From NCBI GenBank assembly GCA_035222895.1, contig JAVYIG010004969.1, forward strand, positions 1 through 64,000: DNA of 64,000 nt, written 5' to 3'. Each line of letters opens with the position of its first letter. Position 1 is the stretch's first letter. This DNA comes from Strongylocentrotus droebachiensis. Lineage: Eukaryota > Echinodermata > Echinoidea > Camarodonta > Strongylocentrotidae. Below, piece after piece: positions 24,160 through 37,800 of the stretch. The position numbers and the translations under genes are program-made. The notes under the pieces are model-generated. The model was given only the letters and a program-made list of their open reading frames with translations. It was not told the DNA's origin and searched no databases.

Positions 24160-25752
24160 AAATAAATTTCCTGATACGATATCCGGAAATCTCAAAAAAA
24201 AAGGAATACAATTTGTTCGACAACTCTGCTCCCTTCCTTTAATCAAGTTAAGTGCCCTATTGGTGTTTACGGGGTGCTTTTGATGCTTTTCCAGTTTTCA
24301 TCTAATAAGGCTGATGGATAGATACATTAAGGCGACACGAGTGCTGGACAATACTAGGCCATTCAAATTTGGAAATAATGGTCGAAGTGTGGATCTCGAT
24401 TTCATTTCCTTGCTTCGTTACCTACAAGAATATTAACTATTCAATACAAGAATAATATATATCTCTAGAAATTCAAAGCACCCCGCTCGAGGGTCAACAC
24501 CGACAGGAGCACTAATTGGATTCTGTTATCACTGCCCAGCTTGCATCAGCGTTATCTTATGTTGTGGTGATAATAGTCATTACTTCTGCATCGTATTCGG
24601 TACCGAATGTGGTTCTGAAGTCATGTATGAGTCATTACTATGATAAATAAATCATACATTACATTTTGCAAAAAAATATTCGAATTCTGATGTAACGTTC
24701 TTCGGAATCTGAATAAAATCTCCTTTGGTCGGAAGACGCGGCAGTAGTAACGCTCTGTTAACGCTTATAGGCAACATCGGAAATGACATTGTAGACGTAG
24801 GTAATTAGCATTCCCCGTGGGCACTACACGATTCCACATGGAGATGCGAGGCATGAAAGTATTTTGATGTATCTCTATGAGTGGCTCTGTTGAGATAAGC
24901 TTCCCTATCCATCTTCCATTGTTCTTTAATAATGAACGTTTCCATTATCCTTGAGCTACTTACTCGCGATAGCCTTGTTCTTCTTAGCCGAGCCGCTCCG
25001 AAATGACCCGATTTGCCATCGACCGGACGACCATTGTGGGAAGAAGGAAGAAGAGAGGGAGGTGCGTGTCGAACCAAGGAAGGGATGGTATTGGCTGATG
25101 TCTTGGGATGTGCTTTTTTCTCTTTTGCTTTCCCCGTGCCCACGCGGTTAAGTAAACTACGGTAGGAGATATCGTCCGTGATTCTCATCTTGGCTCGCTC
25201 AAGGGTAATTACTCATGCCGAATGTCGGTCAACTCCATTGAGACTGCTATGAAGACAAATGAGAGGGCCCTACCGGCGAGAGATCCGCTGCGCGAGAAAG
25301 GGGAGGGGCAACCAAATTAGCAGCTTTTCCGCGGGTGGTAGATAAAAACAGATAACCACTCCTAACTTTAATTCAAAAGTGGTTTGGCGACTGGGCCGTG
25401 CTGGCTTGTTGAATTGAGAGTTACTCCTGGATTGGAAGTTTGATTTGGGGTTATCATTGTCGGACGAGTGATTTCGGTGAGCGGGGAATCACACAGGGGG
25501 TATCGTACATGGGCGTTAGATTCTGGCGATGTTCATGTGAAAAGGAGAAACTCTCCCCGACGCGAGTAAGTGGGAGAGAGTACACTTGTTGCTTTAAGCT
25601 ACACTATTTCGTCTACAGCAGTGGGCACTGGCAGAGAGCGCAGCTTATCATTGTTATATCTTTAAAGTTTTTCTCTTCTCGGTAGCACCACCTCGAAGAT
25701 TGCATCTTGTTTTGTGAGGGAAGACTTTGAACAACAACATCAGACGGTTGCA
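24160..25752. promoter_or_regulatory. Upstream region of the cysteine-knot gene; no core promoter motif assigned
   Basis: Non-repetitive compared with the sequence to its left and richer in G+C between about 24900 and 25600. It directly precedes the first coding exon, so promoter and 5' UTR should lie here. No convincing TATA box or initiator could be picked. A 127-codon minus-strand open frame at 24805-25188 is basic and unlike any known family. Confidence 0.3.
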
Positions 25753-25810
25753 ATGATTGGGGTTTTCATATCAAGCGGCCAATTGGCTCTCCTTTTCTTC
25801 ATCTTATCTG
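25753..25810 (+). CDS. Exon 1: start codon and signal peptide
   Basis: Nineteen codons plus one base. The ATG at 25753 has G at -3 and the frame upstream is closed by a TAA near 25663. Residues 11-18 (LALLFFIL) form the hydrophobic core of a signal peptide; the segment finishes in exon 2 (SGLIS). The donor after 25810 is gtgagt, close to consensus, leaving phase 1. The first base of the glycine codon is in this exon and the other two are in exon 2. The exon was too short to stand out as an open frame and was found by the splice phase and the hydrophobic peptide. Confidence 0.8.
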
Positions 25811-28800
25811 GTGAGTAAAATCGAATTCGTATGATGATTGCTTTTGTCATTCAATTTGAAGAAGTCTTGCTTTTCACATTTTATTTTTATTTCTTCTAAC
25901 CTTGATATTTATCGTGTAAAAACTTTAACTCTGAAGGTGTACGAGAGAATTATATTTCTTGATATTATTATTATTTTTGACTTTATTATTGTAAATATTA
26001 TTTTCATTATTATCATCAGTAGAAGTAAAAATAGTAAAAAGTAAAAAGTAGTAGTACCACAATTATCGTTACTGTTGTTCACATCATCATCAGTATAATA
26101 ATCATTATTATTCTACGATTATCATAGTAATTGTTATCATTATAAATATAATTATAACTAGACTTTAATTCGTCACTTTGACGAATTAGGTGATACGTAG
26201 CTATTTTGGTATCATGAAAGTGTGCTGATGATGATCTAATGATAATATTCATTAAACCGATAATGACGATATTTGATTTGATTTGATTTGATTTATTTGT
26301 TTCTGCATCTTTTTTCTTTTTTTAATTATACATTTTCATGAACATAATATGGTTTGATACAATATTTTATGTGTATATAATTTTAAACAGATAAACGAAT
26401 TTAAGCAAATATATTGAATGCATAATCTTTTGGTTTTAAATGACGATGACCATGATTAAAAGTGGTATAGCGCCCCCTTCAGGTATTCGATATGGTTTGT
26501 TATATGATTAAACTATTAATTTACTAAACAAGCTCAAATTTTCCTCTGATTGCAGAGCCTACTAATCATTGAACTGATATTTCGACGCACTACATACGCA
26601 ACATAATGAACAAGTCTAGACTGGAATGTAGTATCAATCACCTCCCATAGGCATAACACGCATATTAAGCAAAAATCTGACATATGTCGCCTGTAATCGC
26701 AATTTTCACCATAATGACGTCATCAAAATGAACAAATATTGATAACTATCTTGTGAAGAATTGTCTCAGCTACAACATATCAAAATTTAGAAGAAAATTG
26801 ATCAATATTTGCTGAGATACATTCATTTTCCGTAAATATGTTGACGTCATAATATGCAAATTCGTATTTTGAGTTCCAAGGTCAATATGATTATGTTAAA
26901 ATATACTTAATGGCCAAATGAGACATGAAATCATATCTCCGACTTATACTCTATTTAAAAATAAAAAAAAGAATGGGGAGTCTCTAGGCATCCCAAAGAG
27001 CTATGATGGACTTTTTATAGGAATGTTTTTGCCCATATATGCTATGTATTACAAAACTCGCGCGTACGGACAGTTATTTCGAACGGACGCTCATTCCGTT
27101 ATTAATAGTGATAAAGAGATAAACATGGTATCAAATTGTTGTGAAAATTATGAGGAATATCCTGTCATAAATTATTGGAGAGAAATTATTTTGCGTTCGG
27201 CCGTGACGAACGAAAACTCGCAAAACTGCGCGTTTGCGCGATTTTTTATGAAATGCTTATAATTGCATAAAACGTATGCAAACAAAATTTAAGACGATTT
27301 TGAGCAATTTTAAATTTTACGCGCGCGTTAATGCGCGCACGTACGCGTACGCGCATGTTTGCGCGCATTTATTGACGTGAAATTGACCGGACAGATATTG
27401 ATCTTAATCCTGATAAATACGAATGAGAAATGACCATCCGTTATGAAGATATGATCATAAGTTGATTTTCACAAAATGGCGCCTAGATGACGTCACGATG
27501 AACTTGAGTCATTGAAAAGTCATGCAGTTCTAAGTTAGACTAAGATCTATCATCATTGAAAGATTCATGACAATGACTTTATTCAGTCTTGAGATATCCT
27601 GCGAACAAATTCGAGGAAGAATAATAAAAATAAAAATAATAATAATAATAAAGAAAATCTTGACGAAATCAAAAGGTGATACGTATATTTCATACGTATC
27701 ACCTAATTATCAACAATACAACCCTTATCGTCAATATTTGTTCCTACCTTTTTTCGAAATTAAAATAATAATAATAATAGTTAGTTCTTATAAAGCGCTT
27801 TTCAGATATTTATTATTGCCCCGGTCATCGGATTTAGGCTTACCCGCACACAATAAAATCGGGATACTTCATTGGAGTCAGTCCATATTATGATATAGCT
27901 CATTGTAATTAACATTTAAATCATGATTCAAGATTATTCGTTTTTCCTCGTTTTTTCTCCTTTTGTATTGGACGTGGGGACTACATTTGGTCGTATGGGC
28001 ATAATTACAAGAACGGATACTTTAAAAAAAAAATCACCCCACAACAAAATTAAGAAATAAACAAAAATAGATTAATAAAAATAAGTGGTTGAGACTTGAA
28101 AATATCTGTCTTCCAGAATAAGTTTTCTGGCAATGAAGATCATATCGGCGGGTTCCCGGAAACGAATCGTAATGTGTTTACTTATTACCAAGATTGTAGG
28201 TGCTTAGAACGTCACTCCCATAACTCAGACCCGATTTCTGCCATTAACAAAATGTTAAATACCTCTTTCACTTGAAAATACTCTTAATCGTTGTGCTGTG
28301 TAGCCAACTGTCTATGTAATACCGAACGGGGAGAATTATTATGATAATTGTTAACGTCGAAAGAGTTTCCCTGTTTTTGTAGAATATAAGAAGAATGAGG
28401 GAATAGAATATTAACTTGTCAGTAATTGCTGAATTGACCTTTCTGTGACATACGATTTTGGAGAAAAATAATGATGGTAATAAAGTGCCCCAGTTATCCG
28501 GTATGAGCCCATTGAAGCACGGACTGATTGGAAAAGGGCGGAGGGTCTACGCCCACTCACAGGTCAGAATTAGATGCTTCTCAAATTTAGGTCAAATCCC
28601 CAAATTGGATTTTAATCACTCTCTCCAGTGGCTTCGCATTTGTACTTGTTTTGTATTGCAATTGAATCAATTGTTTTTGACAAGGTAAACAAAACCAAAA
28701 GGCAAAACCTACAGAATAATCGACAGAATTATCCTGAATCCATACGCATTCATTGAATTCTCACTGTCACTGCTTGGAATTTGTCAGATAGTATTTTAAT

Positions 28801-31800
28801 TCGAACCCTGACCTAGGGATAGCATCTCAAAAGTTATTCAGTGGAATTGCAAGTATATATTTATGTGACTCGGTAACATTGTTGAAGGTCGATGAAAAAA
28901 CCGCGTAATTTCTGTATCAAATGCTACTTGATTACTGTACTAACCCTCTAACATGCAACATATCCTGAATAAATTCTTTAACCACATAGAGATTTATGGT
29001 TTCCTATGAAGGCGTCACTGTGCAATACCCTTTAACAGTTAATTCTCCCAACCATTTTTGAATTTTCCTATCCGTTTTTCTATTAAAATAAGACACAAGA
29101 CAGGCTTTTAATCTGGAATGGTATATAGAGCGAATTCATTGCTTTATGACGATTTACATTATCCTAACATGAAACTGAATTGTAATAATATATTTGGGAG
29201 AATTAGGGAGTCGTTTAGATCAGTTTTTCCATTTTTTGGTTATCATTAATAATGGTCTGTTTTCACTCAAATTTTTCATATTATCTTAATTGTACATCTA
29301 GCATTGAAGTCAATACCTTAGCACCATTTTTTCTCTTCTGAAAAATGTTCGCAAGTCCCTTTAAACATGTGCAATATAGTAACATAAGTCGGTTATTATT
29401 TCAATTTCGAATTTTCCTTCCATGAAAGCCACTCAGCAAAGTTGATTTAAAATTATTTATTCATACATTTTTAAAAGCCACCCTGCACCAATCAACTTTA
29501 AACTGCTTCTCAGTAATGCTATGATAAACACGAAAATATTAATGAATAGAAAAGAGCAATAAAATACATATTTTCTTATAAGTAGAAAATAACAATCACA
29601 TAAAAAGGTACAACTAAAGACATAGTAAATACATTTTTTCAAAGGTCAATGTATGATTATGAGAATAGCCCCTTGGTGTCAAGTCTGGCAACAACTTTAA
29701 AAGAATTTGATAGAGGATTTTCATATAAAGCTCAGAAAAATCATCTGTTAAAATTGACTCCAATCCAGTCAAATCCGAATATCGTCAGAGATTTGTACTA
29801 CTGAATTATGCATATACAATTACCAACAGATGTCCACGTTTTATAAAGGTCTTGCTTCGAGGATAAATCCAAGGGCAATACCACTTTTATTTTTTGTTGC
29901 TTTTCTGATCTCACCCGAGGTCAGGTAGGTACAAATCAGCTAGCGACGGTAATTGTTCCATGGTAACGAAGTATATCTCCTATAATGGATTACTTTCAGT
30001 TGCAGAATAAATCAATTATTGTGACATCATAAACGTGGGCGTCTGGAGGGACTTTTTAATTGTCAATCAGTGTTTTTTGTTTTCTTTAAAATTAATCTCG
30101 CAATTCAACTTTTTTGTATAACTTTCTCTCCCCCACCCCCTCTTCTTTTCCCTTTTTGTTGGCTGATTTTTTCCCCCTTTTCTTTGTTTCACACCCTTTC
30201 TCTACCTTTCTCCAGAGCTATGTGCACACACCTATTGGTGCCCATCTTAAAAGTTGTGAACATAAATTTGTGTTGAGATATACATATGTATATACATGTC
30301 TCTAACCTGCCTAAAACCCTGTCCTTCACTGTGAAACCAGTGCATTCGGGAGCCGAGGAGCGACGAGATTTTATCTGGTATTTTATTAACAGATTATTTG
30401 TTTGTTATATTATATGTATCAAACTCCTAACAAAGTTATAATCATATATTATTCACAAAAATACAATCCACAAACTCTAAATACCAAACGTCTCTTTGAT
30501 AAATATCTACAGCTCAGAGAAACGTGGTTGAATGTAATCAACTGGCGGTGACTCTGTGAATAAAGTCCCTTATCAAAGATGGAAATAGGTCTCAATGATG
30601 ATAACATAGTTGAAGATCCCCGATGTTTTAAAGAAAGGTGAATTAAAGTTAACAAAAAGGAGTTGGTTTCAGTATAATTCTGCAACACTTACTGCAATTT
30701 TCATACTTCAAAGTCTAAACTTGTAGAATCGCGTTTCCAAATATGAGTAATTAGTTTCAGAAGAGGGGAGAAACGATGAAGAAAGGGAACCATGTGGTAA
30801 GGGATCCAAAGCACGGGGGGGGGGGGAGGCTGGCAATACTTATCAATCAAACATGTATGTGACCTTTTATATCTAATAAAACATTCATATCACTATCATT
30901 TAATTGGTCACCACTTGTAAGAGAGGGAGGGGCGGGGATGGGCTCTTAATCAAAACTATACTTTATTTGGTCAAGAGTTACCTATCAATCCGAGCGGATT
31001 AAAGAGGACAGACCAATTTGGAAGCATATTAAAGACAGAATAGAGGAAGAACACAATATATATTTATCAATAAAGGGCCCTTTTATAAGTCTGCTACATA
31101 AATATATATATCATCAAAATAAATGTTCTTATTTTTGCACATTACTTTCTTTACTCTGCCATATGTTGATGCTTGTCTTATCTTTGATTTATTTTGAAAC
31201 AAATATGTATATATATATGTATATATATACATTCACACACGCACGCAGAAACGCACATAAACAAATTAAGAACTTATGATTCAATTAGAATATTCCTCGT
31301 CTGGGTAATATATAAATAACGATTAAAACATGCGAAATTAATATCCGGTTTCAATTTATTTTTTGAAATAGTAAAATGAAAATGTTGAAATAAATAGAAA
31401 CATGCCAAAGTGAAGAAATGCGCTCTCAGGGATCTTTTTATATCAATTGATTTAATCTTTATCTATATATATATATATATATATAAATATAGGCCTATAT
31501 ACATACACAAGTATATATATAATATTAATGATTAAAACAATTGATTTTAATCTAAACCTAAATCTTTGTTTTACTCCTAATAAAATTCTAAGAGCAATTT
31601 CTTTTCAATGATTTCCTTTTTTCTTACTGCCTTTAAAGAGCGCTGCGGTTCATCATCCCTCCAGGGATTTGGCGCCGGTCTTTGATTTGCGCCAGCGTGA
31701 TTCTTCTCCATGTCCTAGACAAATATATACAGGTTCAAACGGAAGCTCTGAGATCACGACCGGCGTCCCGGCATTGTGGCATATAAATGTCAGCCGGTGG

Positions 31801-34800
31801 TCGCAAGGACTAAATTTAGAAAATGCAATATTGATAAACGAATGGTAATATTACAATGGCCTACAATCCGGAGGAACTTATTACATTACTTGACAATGCT
31901 TTCGATCGCCCCGCTTATGAGAGGGCCACTTGAGAGCAATGTTATTGGCTTCTCTATTAGTGAACTACATCCTGCGTTATTAAAAGATCCTGACTATCAT
32001 TGAATTGGAAGCTGTGGGAAATAGTATTCACTATACGTCATAGACATCGGTAGAACAGATTCGGCAACGCCTCAAGGCATATTGGAGGGAAGACAAAAAT
32101 AGGCTCTACTATCATACCCAACGGAATAATAAACATTTGTAAGATCAAAGAAGGTGTATCCAGACTAGAGGGCACGTTCGTTCATTTTAAGTGAAAAGTA
32201 AATTTAGGGGGAAAAGTATAGAAAACTATCAAAGGGATTGGATATCTTTGCATCAGATTTAAAACAAAAGCCTGGATTTAGCTCATGCTGCAATCATGAT
32301 TATAAACCTTCAGGCCAGAAATGAATCCCGAGACTTTTACAAGCCATTCGCATGTTTTATTATCAAGATATTTATGATTGGAATACGAAATTTCAAAAAC
32401 GGTTTTCCCACTGGCTTTTATAACACTATTGGAGAAAATGATTATGGTAAAACCGGTCATTCAAAACTATTTACTTTTTTGAAGCACTTCATGATCATTT
32501 TGAAGCTTAATTTGTTTATGACACCATTTATGACACCATATCACAGACACTGATAACACGTAGGGCGATGCATCCCAGATTTGTACAACTGGAAACATTG
32601 TTAACCAGTGCCTTTAAGAAAGACAGATGTTGGGAAATCCACCCCTTACCCCTCAGAAAAGAGAATGAGTGGAAACGGAAATCGCATAAATTCACACTGT
32701 TGCTTGCTTTTTCGGAACAAATGCTTTAGGTCCCCTCAAGGGAATATTGATTGGGAATAAAGATAGATCTTGCCAAGATATGAACGTAGAATGGAATGCC
32801 AGAAGCTGTGTGACATCACAGGATTTTACTTCAGATTGCCGGCAGAGGGCGTAAGGATGGAATTCGCTCTTTTGATTCTAAAAGAAGAATAGCCAGAATA
32901 GATAAACAATTTAGGCATTTCGCTAGTACAGGATTCATGCACAGGTTTGCCATATATTTTCAACTTTCATTTACAGAGCTTGGTCAACCCTACTTTTCGT
33001 ATTCATGTCATAGAAGCAATGTGACATGAAAATAAATATTCCTAAAGTGAGCCCATTTTTACAAATATAACTAGAACACTTCTTGAACTGTCAACAGTAT
33101 TTGGTGCAACATGTGTTTAAATGGAGTCATAACATACTTTTATCTCTGCACAGTGATTTCCCTGTACATTACACGTTACTTTTATATAACGCTCGTTAGA
33201 ATAGTTAATTGATATCTTTAAAAAAAAGCTTAATTTCATAATAGTATAGAAAAAGGCAAAAAAGGATAAAATTGGAAAAATGGTGTAATTAAAATATATG
33301 TGATTTCGATGAGTAGAGATGGCTATTAATATTTCGCCAGTTTGGTAGGCTTAAAGCCGCCAACTATCACTTGACTACAGGAACAGGTTGGAAAAAGACA
33401 ATTCAGTAGTCGACCGGTAAGTTTTAAGTTAAAGTATAGTGTTTGGTCAATTATTAAAGTGTACCAATCGCCAAAACATGCTTTGCTCTTGATGCAAGGG
33501 ATTCAATGTGGCTATACCGTAATACAAAATATGGCTCTCAAATATTACTTCATCAAAGAAATATCGCAATTTGAACACATTTTCAGTGAACAGTAAAGCG
33601 TCTAGTTGAGTAGACTAGTTAACGCACGCGTACGTACTCGCATAACATAGGACTCGCACGGAGTTCGACCCCTATACACGGGGTTTAATGTTTTCATTTA
33701 TTTTCCTCATACTCCTTAACCATTTACCTACAGAATGACAGGTAGAATTTTTTAAGGTTGATATTATGCATTCTAGCTACACAATTATTTTTTTGTTGTT
33801 CTGGTGATTGGTTACTCTTTCAAATTTGAAATTTGATAACTGCAGAATATTTCATTTATCTCTAATAAGCATGTGTCGCAAGAGTTTGAAGGTACTCATT
33901 CACTAACAGTTTCAGGCGTTGTAAATATTATCTTGAAGGGTAAGTTTTAAGGTTAGGGTAGAGTTGAAGTATAGTGTTTGGTCAATTATTAACTCTTATC
34001 GTGCCACAGGGCTAATCCCCATTGTGCCAGGTTGTTTTTGAGATAATCTGATTAACACGATGGTTCTATGAATGGCGAGTGCAAAACACACAGCACAGCC
34101 CAATGAGCATGAACAATAACCGCTACTACGAAAGTGTGCACGCACGCACATGGCACTCAATAGGTAGCGTGCATGCAGCCTCATGGCAGGCAATGAGTTA
34201 AAGTGTACCAATCGCCAAAACATGCTTTGCTCTTGATGCAAGGGATTCCATGTGGCTAATTCCTTTGTAAATTTATTCATAGTGTAGCAGTTGGACAAAT
34301 ATCAAATTAAATCCAGGTATTTTATTTGGCAAGTACTAATAATTACCTTTTTAGCCAAAGTAATTGCATTTTATGGTATAATATTTGAAAAACCAAAATG
34401 GAGTGGAATAATTACCACTCTGGCCTCGAAATGACACCAGGTTACTTCGGAGATAATGAAATAAAGGAGGTATTTTAACTTATGATCCCTCTGAAAAATG
34501 TTTATGAATGAACATTGGATTAGAATGAGATTGCCTTAAATCCATACAGGGATAAAGTGCGTAGGAATCTAATTTTGCAGCGATTTTACCTGTCAGTTTG
34601 TTTGGATTTTTAAATCAGTCTGCCATTTGGAAAGTGAGGATTAATTTTGTTTATGTCTCCTTTCTATAGAATATTATATTCCACACAAAATTTTGAATAA
34701 TTTCTAAAAAAACTTTAGAAATCACGCCTCTACAATTCTTCTTAACTTCTGATTAAGTGACAGCGCCTAGTGCACTCTGAACATGTTCATATAAATCCAA

Positions 34801-37800
34801 TTATTATCAATATTGCTTATAAACTAATAGACTTTTTCCTTCACCTCGAGAATGAATAGAACCTCCGAATACTCGTGTAATTGATAAATAAACAGTGCGA
34901 CAGTATTAACATGAAACTCGCAAGCTATCCCGTCTTTAATGTATACTTCTTCTAACAGTATATTTAATTTACGTGATATATTAAAAATGTTGTGAACCTA
35001 AAGCCATATTTGATGAGAATGTGATATAATTACTTTTTTTGCCTTTGATACAAACTCAATTTGTTAGGATCTTATGACTCATAGTTCATTTGAAAAATTA
35101 CGACACCATTTGCCGTTATTCATATGATGATTTAAAGTATTATTGATGCTGCTGTTGATTTATTATCGAGCCTATTCATTACGGGTTCTGGGTCATTAAA
35201 ACATTGAAACGATAACGAATCCTTTCTCTCTTACTTTCGTTCCCTCTCTCTTTCTCTCTCTTACGCTCTATCTCTCCGCCACTCTCCCGTCATTCTCTCC
35301 CTCTTCATATTTTATATATATTCCTCGTATATATATATATCCTTCAATCTCCTTGTTGATGTATGACCAGAGAAACAATATAGAACAATAAATATACTCA
35401 TCTACACGATAGTGAGTCATTGATTTTTGCAGAGATGTGCTTCCATGCATCCAATACAATGTTTATTTTTTGAAGACTGATATATTTCGACAGTGCGTGG
35501 GAGTTTCCTTTTCTCTGCCTTCTAACCGTCCAACGATCCTTAGGATATCCCTATCAAACCATGCAAACACTGAGTTTATTTACACATCAAACGGTTGAGA
35601 AAACGTTCGACTGTTGTGTGAACCCTCCACCAATGACCTTTGGTGAGAGAAGGGATTCTCGAAGATTTACCCACTGCGCTTAAAGAAAGTTAGGAATATT
35701 AGTTTATCACTGACACTTAATTGGGAATAAAAGCTGAACAACTTGTTGTAGTTATTGTGATTAAAAGATGTAATTGAAGAATTTTAATTGAATAGATGTT
35801 ATTGCATCAGGCTGGTTAACACGATGTGAAATGATGTGATGTGAATAAAAAAGTAGTGACCAATACTAACTTATTGTTTTTGTTGCACAAAATGTCGGGA
35901 TTAGTCCAGTTGTAATTTAAAAAATGTACTTTCGCATACCTTTAATCCCAAAGTGTTAGACGATGGTACAATACATAAAGCATTTTTAAGGCCTTGCTGT
36001 ACATACTAAGAAAAAGGGGTGCAATAAGGGTGCAGTTTGCATCCACCTACGCATATTTAGCAGAGGGTGCTGCTATTTTGTAGCAGATTTGCACCCTCAT
36101 TTCTTAGTGTGCAGAATACAATCTAATGTAATCATCAAATGAATAAATATGTATTAAAAAGGTTTATGCGGTGGTTTCAGAATCCCAAACCCCTGTCCCC
36201 AAAAATACCTTACCTTTCAGAGATTCTGTGTTATTGTAATGATTGTGAAGCCTCTGTATTCGAAATACCCAAATTTATGTGTATCAAACATAATATAACA
36301 TTTATTAAGAGTAAGTTTTATTGTGAAAATCTTTGTTTATAGAGTTTTGCCCCACTTACCCGGAAGATGGCCCACTTTGTCTCTTGAAATGAAATGATTA
36401 GCCAATGTCTAAAACTAAACAGTTAGGGAGGCCTTCTTAAGTTAAATATCATTATGTAGAAAACGGTAACCCTATTTTAATTTCTGAGGTTTTTTCTGAG
36501 AAACTATTAATCAAAAACCCTCCGGTAATTTTTGTCAACACTTACTAGTTCATTATTATGTATACACCACTACTGGTCAGTTATTAAGTAGTGGAGTAGA
36601 AGAGAAATTTGAGGACAAAAACACCAAACAATTGTTTACGACTCATCACAAAAGTAATAGAAGGGCTTTATCAATCACAGACTTCCCAACAGTAAACATT
36701 TCAGTCCAAGATTGAGGTGAATGGAAAAATCAAATGCAATATGAATAATTTATGAGGCGGATATTGCCTTTGGAGGGTGCCCCGTGCAAGGTCACGCACA
36801 CTCCTATTTGCCACCACAGGAGTCCCCTTTTCTATTTTCTCTTCTCCGCGTCAATGTGGATGAGAGCGTCTTACGATGGGTGAAGTGGTCCTTAGCACGC
36901 ATCTCCGGGGATTATCCAATGAACTTGTCTTTTGGTTTGTTTGATTGTTTGAGGAAGGAAGTGAAATTAAAATGCAAGTCAACGTCCTCTCCGGAATTCT
37001 TTGAAGAACGAAGCTTCCTCTTTGGTTGAGATTGTGGTCAAGCTCCTATCCTTGTGGAAATACTAGAGAAAACAAAAGATGTGGGTGGTTTGAAGAAGAA
37101 AAAAAGAGCAACTCGACTGGCATACCATATTTCGCGCACGAATTCATGGTAGAGAATTAAAAGTTAAATACAAATCCCCCCCCCTCCACCCCAACGGCAA
37201 ACAAGACCCCATCCTCCTCCCTAATATGGTGAAAAATAATTAACTTTCAAAATAAAAGATTTTGCTACCTGGGCTCCGAAATAAGCCTAGGCTTAGGGTT
37301 CTATGCTCAGCTGTCGCGAATATAATAAATATAATTAATAGGTTTAGGGCAGAAATTGGTATAACTTAAAAAGAATTTGCCTAAACCCGGGAGTTAATCG
37401 TAGGGATAATCACTGCTTCAAACTATCCAAGAGTGAGAATGATGGGTAGTGGGCAGACATGGGTATTAATAGAAATCAATTTGCCTAAACCCGGAAGTTA
37501 TGTTCTCAAAACAGCATTAAAGCAAATTGAATAATTGTAGGGATAATCACTGCTTCATACTCTCCAAGAGTGAGACATGATGGGTAGTGGGCAGACATGG
37601 GTATTACTAGAAATCAATTTGCCTAAATCCAGGAGTTATGTTCTCTAACAGCATTGAAGCAATTTGAATAATCGTAGGGATAATCACTGATTCAAACTCT
37701 CTAGGAGTTCTTCCAATATTTGACAATTGATATACATTCAATGCAATTTGGAGAAAAAATACAGTTGATTGTATCGCTCAAATGATTAGGCGATATTCCT

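Noticed and set aside
24805-25188. 127-codon minus-strand open frame just upstream of the gene
   Set aside because: Basic, Ser/Arg-rich, no recognisable domain, and in a locally G+C-richer region where long open frames are expected. Kept only as part of the presumed promoter region.
26540-26600. Possible exon after ctctgattgcag at 26557
   Set aside because: Closed by a stop in the required phase within a few codons, and no donor.
36784-37029. 81-codon + strand open frame in intron 1
   Set aside because: No phase-compatible splice sites and no known motif.
37372-37712. CRISPR array
   Set aside because: This and the other tandem arrays have contiguous units of 113-179 bases without short repeats and unique spacers, and the DNA is clearly eukaryotic.
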